A stretch of 64,000 nucleotides of DNA from Pochonia chlamydosporia 170. Taxonomy: Eukaryota; Ascomycota; Sordariomycetes; Hypocreales; Clavicipitaceae. Shown here piece by piece: positions 36,658 to 47,500 of the stretch. Positions within the stretch are counted from its first letter, which is position 1. Each line of letters opens with the position of its first letter. Position numbers and translations under genes: made by a program. The notes under the pieces were generated by a model. The model made no database searches. It saw only the letters and a list, made by a program, of their open reading frames with translations, and was not told where the DNA came from. Location: NCBI RefSeq assembly GCF_001653235.2, contig NC_035790.1, positions 2,356,001 through 2,420,000 on the forward strand, written 5' to 3'.

Positions 36658-38369
36658 ATGACTACCATGCGGGTGCTGCTCTGCCGGTGGTCGATATTCG
36701 TAAGCGTCTGCTTCGTTCTCTTCCTTCACGGCAGCGCTTCAGTCTACGGACAACGACCATACTTCAAGTTATCCAGCTGGTATGACTGGGGAAAACACGG
36801 CTTCAGTCCGTTTTCGCTTTGCCAGACTTGCCACCAAGAAGCAAGCAGGCCAAACGTTGTTCAGAAACATGACCAATGTAGCGAAAACTTGCTTTTCGTC
36901 GAGTCTCGTCGCAGATCGGATGCCTGTGGCCTGATGGTTTTCGACAATGATGGCCATCTTGTTTGGATGCCATCACAGTCAGAGTTTCATAATTCTAGGG
37001 ATTTCCAAGTACACAACGTGAATCAACAGAACTTCATTACCTTTCTGAGCGGCAACGGGGTAGCTGGTAGTGTAGATGCATATACGATGGTAAGTTAACC
37101 CTTGTTCACCAACATTCGCTCGAAACTTGTATTGGAAATCTTGGCTAAGGGCATCATATGGTCGTAAAGCTGGATAGCTCTTATACAATCCACAAATCGT
37201 TCAGGGCTGTCGGCATCGTCGCTGGTCATCTATCCGGACTGCACTTTACCAAGGCTGGGACTGCACTAGTTACAGTCAGCCAAGTGCCAATAGATGGCCA
37301 AGGCCATGGAAAAGGAGACAAGTTTGATACTATATTTCAGGAGATTAGCTTGGAGTATAACCAACTCTTGTTTGAATGGCGCGCCTCACAACACTACATG
37401 GCCAGTCTCACAGCAAAGGCAAACTCGTTTCCTATCCAAAGCGTTGACAAGGATGTCGAAGGAAACTATGTAATATCTACTCGCAACACCATCATCTGCT
37501 TGAGTGGAAAAAACGGCCGACCAATCTGGAAACTTGGCGGTAACGCATATGAGTTCCAAGATCTATCCGGAGTGGCAACTTTATTCTCAGACAGCCACCG
37601 CGCAAGTTGGCATGATAACACGACATTATTGATCACAAACAATCATCCTACGAATACAAACCACAAGGCTCTACCTGCCGCAATGCTGGTTCAGCTCGAC
37701 GTGCAGAACAAGACTGCCACTCTCATTAAAGCCTTTGATGCTCCCAAAAGGCTACCTTCTTCCCTTGACACATTTCAATTCTTAGACGGCACCATCCTAG
37801 CTACCGGGGAGCATCAATCCACAGCAATTGAGTTCTCCAATAGCGCAGAAACTCTCTGCGAAACACACTTTCCCACCGCCAGATTCCAGCCAAGCTGGAT
37901 GGCAAACTATCGAATCTCAAAGCACCAATGGTCAGGGCATCCGAATACAACCCCAGAACTTGAAGTCCGCCCAGAAGAGAAAGCCGTCTATGTAAGCTGG
38001 AACGGAGCCACCGAAGCCGACGCCTGGGTCCTGCAAAGCGGCCCAAGACAGGACGGCGATCTATTCATCGACCACTTGATGGTGGTTAAAGAGGGCTATG
38101 AGACAAGGATCCAGCTGCCTCGACATACCGAGGAATACCTGCGCGTTGTTGCCCTGGATAGAAAGCGGAAGTTTCTGTCCAAGTCTGCGGCAGTTTCGAA
38201 GCACGTTAAACATAAAGGATGTCCCCATTCAAGTAGGGCATCTCTGATGGGCATGAGAAACTCGGGACAGGGGCACAACATGTTGATAGCCTTTGCTCTT
38301 TTGGCGAGCATCGTGCTGTACTTTCGCAGATTTGCGTTTTGGCGGATATTTGACGTTAGGAAGACATAG
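36658..38369 (+). CDS. Arylsulfotransferase-family membrane protein
   Basis: Two exons, 36658-37089 and 37170-38369, join in frame across an 80-bp GTAAGT...AAAG intron, so that DAYTM runs into LDSSYTIHKSF. The product is about 543 residues and belongs to the fungal ASST-like (Arylsulfotran_2) group. Supporting motifs are GLMVFDNDGHLVWM, FQVHNVNQQNFITF, HASLT-type strand repeats, NGRPIWKLGG and SWHDNTTLLITNN, with repeated beta-strands as in the six-bladed ASST propeller. A hydrophobic N-terminus (about residues 10-28) acts as signal or anchor. A second hydrophobic segment near the C-terminus (MLIAFALLASIVLYF) is followed by Arg/Lys, suggesting the propeller is tethered at the cell or secretory membrane. 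The bacterial family moves sulfate between phenols; activity in fungi is unproven. The intron acceptor is slightly uncertain. Confidence 0.75.
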
Positions 38370-38728
38370 ACAGACCGATATTTTGTAATGTAAATTATTC
38401 TTTTTCAACTTCGATTTGATGTGTCCTTGACCAGTAAAATCGAGTTCCTGAAATGATGTGATTAAAGGGTGGTAAGAATTTGCTCAGAATGGTTAAGGTC
38501 AAGGCATGGAGGATCGTGCCATGGGTATATTAGCCTACAGCCTCTTCAACGTGCATTATGCTACCTTCAACCATATGCGGAATGTGTTGGAATAGAATGT
38601 GGCCCTCAACAGCAACAACGTGTTGTTCCATTTCAAGAGCGGATGTAAGAAAAAGAAAGACTTGGTAATTCAACTTTATACTGTTCTATACTTTTGAAAC
38701 GCCTAGCTCCCTCATCTTTTGTATCAGC
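38370..38728. other. Convergent spacer between the arylsulfotransferase-family and GT20 genes
   Basis: About 360 bp of AT-rich 3' flanking sequence for both genes. I see no reading frame of interest. In particular, nothing here encodes a HAD-type phosphatase continuing the GT20 gene. Confidence 0.65.
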
Positions 38729-40715
38729 CTACTCGCTCACAACTGGAAGTCCACCCACCGCCTGATACCTTTGGGCCGGAGAACCAGCAGCCCCTTTCAA
38801 ACAGCGTAGCATAGTTGAAACCCAATACCCAACATCATACTCGGTGACTCGTCTGTACAGTGCTGCGTGCATCGTTTGTCGCTCCTCCTCCGACATATTC
38901 AGCGCCTCGTAGATCTGATCCGCGACACCAACCGTATCCCAAGGGTTGATGTGAATCGCCTCCTCCAGGCTACTCGCCGTTCCGCTAAACTCAGAGATGA
39001 TTGTCGGGCCATGCGCATTCTGTTGACAAACCACGAACTCCAAGCTCGTCGTGCTCATCCCGTCGCGAACACTCGTGAACAGTGCAACGTCCCCGGAACG
39101 CAGCAGAGCAAAGTATTCGTCAATGGTGAGGCTCTGAGAGTGTAGCTGAATTGGCATGTTTTCAAGCGAGCCGTACTTGCGGTTGATGTCTGAGACTAGC
39201 TCGTTGACACTGCTGGCGTACTTCGAGTCCTCGGTATCATCTTCTTCCATTGTGGTTTGGCTAATCACTTGGAGGAGAACGACTCGATTTTGGAAGTCCG
39301 GATACAGGTCAAGGAAACGGTCAAATGCGAGTAATTTCTTGTCCACGCCTCCAAGTCTGTCCTTGGGGTCGTATGCCACGATAATCGACTTGCCTTTGTG
39401 CTGTTTTCTTAGTGATGAACACTTTTCTGTAACTGAGGCGGTCCACGCAAGTGAATGAATGTTGGAAACGTTTATTCCTACAGGTATCACCTCAATCTGA
39501 ACTCGTCTCGATGCCACCTTAACAGCGTTGGGTGAGGCTTCTGCGCCAAGAATCCGAGCGCAAGAATTTGCAAAATGTTGCGCATATTGAAATGACTGAA
39601 AGGCAATAAGATCAGAGCCAAGCATGCCTTCAAGAATATCCCGTCGTCTGCTTAGACAACGAACCAACTCGCTAGAAGGGAAGGGCGTGTGGAGGTAAAA
39701 GGCAATGCTGATGTCTGGATACCGCTCGCGAAGGAACTGCGGCAACAGCATCAAGTAGTAGTCATGGATTAGTACAGTGTCTCCAGGTTGGTACGCTTCA
39801 AGTACTTTCTCCGCGAAGAGCCGGTTCATTCGAAAATAGTCCGCCCACCTCGTTCCCTCCTTGTATGCTTCCGTGGGCGGGTGCTGCTTGTAGTGAAGCA
39901 AGGCACAAAGGTCGTGCTCGGCATATCGTCTCCACTTCGATTGGTCCTGGAGTTTTATTCCTTCCTCCGTAATGTCGGTTTCGTCTGCAAGCCAGACAGG
40001 GACGATGTTGAGTTCGTCTTCGCACAGCTGGCGCTCAAGCCGTAGCTGGTCATCGTACGCTACGCTGACTTGGCCCGACTTGCCTGTTTGAACATTTGCG
40101 TTGCCTCCCAGGGCAATAGAGGTTGATGACGGTACTACAGGCGGTTCATCGTCGGGTTTTGTATCGTCATTGCTGTCAGAACCGTGCCGAATCTCACCGG
40201 TCCATGCCACAACGGTGTGGTTGCGAGGACTGTCTGAAGAGAGGTAATGCAGAGCATCCAATAATGCAGAGCGATGATAGCAGCGGTGCAATTCCTAACG
40301 TGATTCCTACGTCAGCTTCGGCTTGGAATAGATTTGTTATAGTTTGTTTACCCACCCAGTCTGAACCTTGGCGATATTCCAAAACGTGAGGGACGGTGAA
40401 AGTGACAGATATTATATTCCCGTCAGCTGGCAAAGGTTTAGTTGTGCCACGAACTGCTTTTCGACTGGACGCAGCCTTTGGGCTTTGACGGGTATTCCTG
40501 TCAAAATAGTCTTCATCATACGTCCCTATGGCTACGCCAGGTGTTACGGGTACTTGCACAACCGATTGGCGTTCATGGGGAGGTAGATGAGTTTCGCTTC
40601 GGATTGGGCCATTTGGTCTTGGTAGAGACTATATGGATGGTAAAGTTAGTTGACGTGTTTCAATTGCAACAATTGATGTATTGCTGGTATGACGAACCAT
40701 ACTGATCTCAGTCAT
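38729..40715 (-). CDS. GT20 trehalose-phosphate-synthase-like protein, probable regulatory subunit
   Basis: Proposed exons (minus strand) are 40715-40698, 40628-40356 and 40294-38729, giving about 618 residues. The main exon is certain; the 61-bp intron 40355-40295 is well supported (GTGGGT...TTAG, joining GSDW to ELHRCYHRSA). The 18-base first exon is tentative. The fold is that of trehalose-6-phosphate synthases: AWTGEI, HDYYLMLLPQFLR (near residue 275), FYLHTPFPSSELVR, IVAYDPKDRLGG (near 407), RDGMSTTSLEFVVCQ (near 508) and ISEFSGTASSL. In catalytic enzymes the donor-phosphate loop reads VDRLDYIKG; here the Arg and Lys positions are Pro and Gly, and HDYH is HDYY. It ends after the synthase domain, with no TPP/HAD domain. 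A non-catalytic partner of the Tps1/Tps2 complex, like Tps3/Tsl1 or Aspergillus TpsC-type proteins, is the best reading. Confidence 0.75.
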
Positions 40716-41776
40716 GCCAGACACACCGTTACATGGGGTCCTTTGAACAATTGGCTCACCAAGAACCAGATGGTGACTTTCCTCTAATAAGGTGGAAGTT
40801 TTAGTATAAGTGAATCAAACTGGGCTTCCCGAACGATGCTGGTCGTGGAATGGTATATAGAGTCACCTTGGTGGCGGCATGTTGCCATGTTTTGATGGGT
40901 GCTCCCGTCAGGGCCATGGCCACCGTGATGTCATTGTCCATTGCCAAAGGACTGTCGCCGTTTCTATTTGAAGTTGCAGAATAGTGGCTTGTACGGCGGA
41001 ACACGTCGTCCAACCTGAGTTGCCCATAGGCCGTTGCTTAGCTGGCTGACGTGGAGATGACCATGTCGATTCGATCTGTCACCGGACCATTTTCTCCGAC
41101 GTGGCAAGTAGGCGTAGGGTTGCAAAGTCAATAATCGCTTTGCTCATTGCATTTCATCTCTGAAGTACAAGGGTTCTCGAATGGCGGGCAAACAAAAGCC
41201 ATTCGTACACTCCATGTGCACACATAAGGAGCTTCAACCAAGGCGATTCAAATGACAGACCAGAGGGTCAACGTGGTTTCCATGAAATAGACACTAGGAG
41301 AAGCGTTCAATTGTCGAATACGTCACATTGTAACAGGTTGTAAAATAGGTACCATCTTGGATAGGCGATTGAGTGTCAAACATTTTCTTTCCTAAATTTT
41401 CTGCGTTGCAAAGAAATAGTTGGTATTCAGATCGTTGAACCAAGGGTTGATGCTGTCCTGGAAGAATAACGAACAGCTTCACCTCGGTCAGTGACCCACC
41501 ACTGTGCCCACCAAGGAGATCAAGGAGAGTGGGACTGGCCTTGCTGAGCCTTCGAACCGGAATATCAATTTTGCCGGCTGCCGAACTTCACTCGTCAGCC
41601 GGTGTTCCAATTGACATTGACAAGACAGCTCGAGGCTCGTAAAGCAAAACCATACCACACCCCCGTGACAGCTTCATACCCCCCCAACGACATCGCGACG
41701 ACCCAATGCGAACTGACGTTTGAGATGCAGCCATAGGGAGTCGATATTTCGACAAATTTTTGGCCAGTCTTGCCTA
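40716..41776. other. Divergent promoter region between the GT20 and mitochondrial-protein genes
   Basis: About 1.06 kb between two genes transcribed away from each other. It has no protein-like frame; the longest (41294-41482 on the minus strand) looks random. No specific regulatory site was identified by eye. Confidence 0.55.
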
Positions 41777-43834
41777 ATGCCTGTGCGGTCGCCGGCATTT
41801 CGCCGGCGCACCGGGCCACGATGCACTGGCAAGGCGTCCAATGTTGGCATCTGGGTCACCGATGCCGTGCTCCTGCAGGCCATTGAACAGTACCAGCTAG
41901 CTGTAGCGAAATCATGTCGCCGAATAAGCTCGCACGCGGGACCCCTTGAAAGCCGCCGTCGAGCCGCAAAACGACACATGACCGGCGCGTTACCAACGAC
42001 TCATCCCTTTCCATCCATCTGGCAGTTTGACGTCCCACCCACTACAGTGCAATGGGAAGCGCCCACTACCCAAGAATACCGACGTAATAAGCGAGACCAA
42101 ATCAGCGTGTCCAGTATGGTCAACCGTTTTGTCGGGTGGCTGGAGAGCTCTCTCTCAGCTACAGGCCCCTCCATATCACTTCCCAAAGCAGAGTCTTTGA
42201 CCGGGACTGTTTTCACGGAAGCTCTAGCAGTCAACTCAGTTGCCGAAACTGTCGTCGTTCCGAACTCAATTTTGGAGGAACCGGACCCGTTAGCGTACCT
42301 CCCTGAAGAAATCATCGCATTTCGATCGAGTATATGCAATTTTAAGATGGTCGACGTCGGTACTCTAAACAATTTAACAAAAACATGTCGACAGTCATTT
42401 CGCCGGAGAATTATGCGAGGAGACATGTCTGTCAATACCATGCTGGCCGCCTTAGACCCCCTGGACTCAGCCGCGGAAGCCCGTCTTCCCTCAACGGAGA
42501 CAGCAAACAAGATACGCGCCACGATTCGACGCTCAATTCTATACGCCCTGGTGGATGCCCAGAAGCAGAGTCCTGGGTCCGTTGCCCATGACCTTTGGCT
42601 AGCCTTCCTCGGTAGGATCTGTGCTGACGGCGGCAGCGAAAATCATCATGTTCAGCTTTTCTGGAGCATCATGAACGTTCTGCCGTCCTCTGTCAAAGAG
42701 CTCATACCAATGGGGCAAATACATAACCTGACTAGCACATTTGTTGCTGCTCAAGCCAACCGACCGAGTCGCTTTGCCAATTGGTCTCTTCGAGCCGCCA
42801 GATTCGGTCGATCGCTTGCCTCGCTGAACACAGAGCAACGACGTGAGCTTGACGATAGTATGAGGATGTTTCTCCTTGAGCAGGATTGTGCTCCGGAGAC
42901 AATCAAACGGATGCGATTCGCATGGCTAGCAATTACGGCTCACGACGCCAATGTAACCACCGGCGAATTCATCCGGAATTTTTATGCTTGCATTGGTAAA
43001 TTCACCCAGTTGCAGGGCCAGCAGCTGTGGCGGATCTTGATGTCCAGATTAAGCGCCATTGGTGCACTGGATGACGAGGCGACCAAACAGCTTGCGGAGT
43101 CGCCATACATTTCCATGGACCAGCGATGGACCGCTTTAGTGACATATATTATGGCGTTTGGGAATAAGGATGTCGGATTACGAGAGATGTGCGACGTTCT
43201 GAGTCGCATCAGACACTTTGATACCGTTGTGCGAAGCTTGACAGCCAATCCTTCTCGCAATTCCGAAAGACACATCCTGCCAGCACTTGCTTCTGCATGC
43301 GACAACCACCGGCAAGCCCTCGAAATATTCGACTCGATCCCAAGACGCCAACCGCATTTCAGACGCCCAAACTGGAGTTGGACCTTATGGGCCAAGTATA
43401 TGGAGCAAATGATCAAGGATCCCAAAATCCGGCCCATACGTGTCTGGCACGTCCTCAACTGCGACCACTGGTACAACTCCAACAACCGCGCCACACCTGA
43501 GGAAACAAGAGCGAAGACGCAACTTTTAGAAAAAATGGCCCTGTGGTTCTTGGAAGCACCGCACCTCAACAGCCGCCAAATTTTACGCAACATCGGGAAA
43601 TGCATCTCCCACCAAGGAACCCTGACAAACGGAGTCTCATCACCGATGCTTGCCCACTTGGCACACCATCTTTCTCGGGATCTAGAGGTTGGAGGAACAG
43701 GAAACACAGCTCGCATGGAGTGGCTGTTGACCATGGTATCTCAGTACCATGGGGTAGACGAAGCAAAGAGAGCTGCTGAGGCGCTAAATGGGTGGCGAGC
43801 ACAAACTGGATGGGAAGGTCCAGACAAGCTTTAG
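41777..43834 (+). CDS. Unrecognised helical protein, probably mitochondrial
   Basis: A 685-residue single-exon frame. The open frame begins further left (41720), but the first in-frame ATG is at 41777, giving a basic, acid-free N-terminus, MPVRSPAFRRRTGPRCTGKA, suited to mitochondrial import. The rest is mainly alpha-helical with many Arg, Leu and Ala residues. Stretches such as LPEEIIAFRSSICNFKMVDV and AMLWFLEAPHLNSRQ-type helices resemble the loosely repeated helical hairpins (PPR-like) of fungal mitochondrial expression factors. I cannot name a family. The function could be in mitochondrial RNA maturation or translation, but this rests only on the targeting signal and fold impression. Confidence 0.6.
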   Translation: MPVRSPAFRRRTGPRCTGKASNVGIWVTDAVLLQAIEQYQLAVAKSCRRISSHAGPLESRRRAAKRHMTGALPTTHPFPSIWQFDVPPTTVQWEAPTTQEYRRNKRDQISVSSMVNRFVGWLESSLSATGPSISLPKAESLTGTVFTEALAVNSVAETVVVPNSILEEPDPLAYLPEEIIAFRSSICNFKMVDVGTLNNLTKTCRQSFRRRIMRGDMSVNTMLAALDPLDSAAEARLPSTETANKIRATIRRSILYALVDAQKQSPGSVAHDLWLAFLGRICADGGSENHHVQLFWSIMNVLPSSVKELIPMGQIHNLTSTFVAAQANRPSRFANWSLRAARFGRSLASLNTEQRRELDDSMRMFLLEQDCAPETIKRMRFAWLAITAHDANVTTGEFIRNFYACIGKFTQLQGQQLWRILMSRLSAIGALDDEATKQLAESPYISMDQRWTALVTYIMAFGNKDVGLREMCDVLSRIRHFDTVVRSLTANPSRNSERHILPALASACDNHRQALEIFDSIPRRQPHFRRPNWSWTLWAKYMEQMIKDPKIRPIRVWHVLNCDHWYNSNNRATPEETRAKTQLLEKMALWFLEAPHLNSRQILRNIGKCISHQGTLTNGVSSPMLAHLAHHLSRDLEVGGTGNTARMEWLLTMVSQYHGVDEAKRAAEALNGWRAQTGWEGPDKL

Positions 43835-44566
43835 ATTCCAAGAGACTTGTAAAGATACCAAATGGGCCTTGCTGGCCGAGCGTATATAACTTTTAGCATT
43901 TGGGCTGTAGTATTAAATGTATTGCATCCATAGAATGACCAAGTACAAAACCATTGTGAACTATTGATGATATGTATCCATCCGACTTTAAGAACTTTTA
44001 ACTCTAACTAGTTCTACACATGCAGTGTCGCCGTATCTCTTGTCATGGTTCATTCACATTCACATTCACAAATTGCCATGTTAATGAAACAAGAACCAAA
44101 ACATGTATTCGGCCCAAAGGCATACCAAAGGAAAACAATCGTTGCTAAACTACACATGAATACAACCGTACCAGCGACAAAATCCGCTAAGCTAAATCCA
44201 AAAACAAAGCAGAATCATAGACAGGATAGGATGAAAGCCGTAGCCACGGATTAAATCAAAGTAAAGTAAGACACAGGGGAAATAAAAAATGTCACAGGAT
44301 ATCGTAAACCAAGAAAAAAAGCCATTCCTGTATCGCTTTTAAAACCATCATGTCCCCTTCCGTGCCGGCACCTGTATTGTCGTCATTCCCCTTTACAAAA
44401 AGAAAGATGCAAAATAAAACAGAGAAATAAAACGGCCGATAATTGCCCCTATATGCTTCTTGCAAATACGATTGATTCCCTCCCTCTAAACATGCTTTCC
44501 CATAATGTGAAAAAGGATTTCGTGTCACTTGAGCTAGTTGCCCACAGGGTGATGGCCCCTTTTAGC
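43835..44566. other. Convergent intergenic spacer with simple repeats
   Basis: About 730 bp holding the 3' ends of the mitochondrial-protein and leashin genes. It is A-rich on the plus strand and includes three tandem CATTCA hexamers at 44051-44068. No gene is seen. Confidence 0.6.
44051..44068. repeat. Three tandem CATTCA hexamers
   Basis: Exact 6-bp repeat in the spacer downstream of the leashin gene; probably a simple slippage tract. Confidence 0.85.
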
Positions 44567-47500
44567 TCAAGGCTCGGCTTGGCCAACAGATTCCATCGCC
44601 AGGCTGATGTGGCTGGGTGCGCCTAGAGATGCGCCGCCGGCTTCGCTGGAAGGAGTGTAATGGCGTCTGCTTCTGTCATCGCGGGCAATGAGTACTTGTG
44701 CCGGGCAGACAACAATCTTGTCTTCTCCACTTCCATCATCATCCCCTCGCTTGACGACAAGGGGAAAGAGAACAATTCGAACGACAGCACCTTGCGCTTC
44801 GAGTTCCTCGTTGGTCTTGTTAGCGTTGCCGCTTCGTTCGTTCATCATGGCGGCGTCAAACGACACGGTAGCTGCTAATTCACCATCCGCGTCATATTCA
44901 GGCTGCAGTGGCGGCAGCATCATGTATTCAGCTCGCTGGGTACGCATTTCCACAGACAGGTCTACTGCTTCGTGCATCACTCTGCGCAACTGTGACTGAA
45001 TTTGTCCCTCAAGGTTGGAAGGCGGGGGAAGTATCTTGCAGAGAGTCTGGAAGACGGCTTGGACCACGGCTTCTGTGTCCAAATCGCGCTGGTCCCTGAA
45101 GCTGCTTCTCTTGGAAAGAAGGGTCAGCGTGACAGCTCGCCACTGGCGGACGGCCTTTGGAGGCCCAACATCCGTCAAAAGCTTCTCAAGTGATTTGAGC
45201 TTTTGGCGTTGTTCTCGGTCCATGCCGAACAGGTACCTAGTGAAAACAAATTCCCAAATCATATTCATGGTCATGGACATAAAGATGTCCCGGCGCTTGA
45301 CACGGTCTCGAAGATAGGTGTCGACATCGGTTCCATCCAAGATAGCATTGTCCAGACGATCAATTGTCTTCTCGTCGTTGATTTCGCTGGTGAGGCGGCA
45401 GGCGCGCATGTCGGAAAACTTGGAGAAGCGCAATACCCATTGCTGTACATGCGAGCAGAGCTGCTGACACCGGTGGTCAAAGTAGTCTTCGTCTTTGATG
45501 TTGAGGAATTCGGAATCACCAGCTTTGGACTCGAGGATCTTGCGCTGCATCTCGCGGATTTGTTGTTTGGCGGCTTCTAGCTGGGCGCGGAGGTCTGCAA
45601 TCTCAGCGTCCTTGTCTTGCAACGATTGTGTAAATGTGGTATGTGCGCCTCGAGCCTCGTTCAACTCGCGGGTCATGTCGGTAAAGCGGCCATTGTCCTT
45701 GCTGGCCAGCTCCGCATTGGCGCTTGTGAGGCCTTCGTTGACCTCTGTCAGACGGGCGACCTCGTTGTGCAAGAATTGCAGCGATTGTTTGAGCGATTCG
45801 ATTTCGGAGTCACGCTCAGAGAGGACGCTGGCGGCTTTTTGGCTCAGATTTTGTTCGGCATGGGTACGTGCCTCGGTCAACATACGATTCTCGGCGATGA
45901 GCTGCTCAACCTTGGATTCGAGTTCGAGTACTTGCATGCTTTGGCGACGGCGCATGCTATGAGGACGAGTGGGCGATCGCGGCGAGCCGATGCGACCCTC
46001 GCCATAGCCATCGTAGACGTCAGCCATGCCCTTTTCCTCGCCCTTGGAGCGGACACGACTTTCGTTGGCGACAGGCGGCGGCAGCACCTGAGTGTCAGAT
46101 GCCGTAGGTGTGGGTGTTGTAGAGCTGGAGCTTCTTTGTTGACGAAGAGCTCGCAGGTCGCCGCTCATGCGCTTGTCGATGCGCCGAAGTGGGGGGGTTG
46201 GGGTGGACCGCTTGATGCCTTGGAGTCCGGTGATGCCTGGGCTTTCAGGCCGCAACTTGAGCGGCTCTGGTGTCCGCTGGCGGGAGAGGCTGGTGTTGGA
46301 CACTGATCGGCGCGCCACTGGATCGGCCCGTGGAGGGGCATTTCGGCCATCATGGCTCTCATGAGAAGCTTTTGTTGATGATGCTGATCCTGATGCATAA
46401 TTGTACGTATTGTCGCTGACGCTGCGCCGCTCTGGCGTATCCTGAGACAGAGCTGCGTTGGCTGCAAGTCCTGCTCCCGCGGTTGCAGCGGCAATGCCTC
46501 CCCTAGAAGCAACCTCACCGTAGCCCTTCGTAGCCTTTCTGCTTATCTTCTTTTCCGGCTCCGGCGTAGCGGCCGAAGCCTCTGGCTCCTGTAAGACTGG
46601 AGTTGCAAATGGCGAGCGTCGGGTCCTCTTCTCCCCAGACACGTCAGGTGTCTGCATCTTGTCATCCCCGTAGTCGTCTGTGTGAACACCGCTATCTCTT
46701 TGCTGTTCGTCCTGGATTCCTGAACTACGGCGGCGTCGTGGGTGAGGCGATTCAGCTGCAAAGCCGCTGTCGCGATTCATCTCAGGCGTGGGCCAGTTGT
46801 ACTCGGCTGCGATTGCTTCCGCTTCGGGGACTTCTTGAACAGCGGGCAGACCTCTCGTCGGGGACCGTCTAAAGTCGGATTCGGAACTCAGGCTTCGAAT
46901 CATCGGCTCGGGTTCAGATCTCTCTTTGAGCAGTCCACCAACTGGCTCGCCAACATCGGTTGATCGGCGTAGCAGACCGACGGGCTCCTTCGTCATCATC
47001 GGAGCAGCCTCACCACGTCCCAGAATCGGGCTCTCTGCAAACTCATCGTCGAGGGGCACTCCATGCTGAGCCGTTTCCGCCCACCCTCCATCAGATTCTG
47101 TAAAGCTTCCGCTCATCGGAGTGGGCAAACCGTGTTTCGTTTCCTTAGCGCTCGTCGCTCCCAGCAATTCCACACCTTTGTTCTCCTCCTTCTCTTCGTG
47201 CTTCTCCTCACTGTCTGCTGCACCACCCCAAAAGTCCTCGTGCAATTCCGCATCCTTTCCATCATCCAAGGCTTTCTTGTCTGCTCCCTCCCATAATGCC
47301 GGGTCATCAAACATATCATCTTGCTGCGGCTGTCTCTTGTCCAAAATCTTCTTTTGCCTCCCCTTGCCCTTCTTCTTCTTGCCACCTCCAAACTTTTCAG
47401 CTAGTAAGGCTACACCGCCAGCGACTGCACCTGCGGTTGCTAGTGCTTCAGTCGTTGATGCTTCTGATTTACTCTTGCGTCCATCATCATCCTTGACAGA

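Noticed and set aside
41720..41776. Upstream extension of the mitochondrial-protein frame
   Set aside because: It begins at TTG with no ATG; the ATG at 41777 gives a better import signal.
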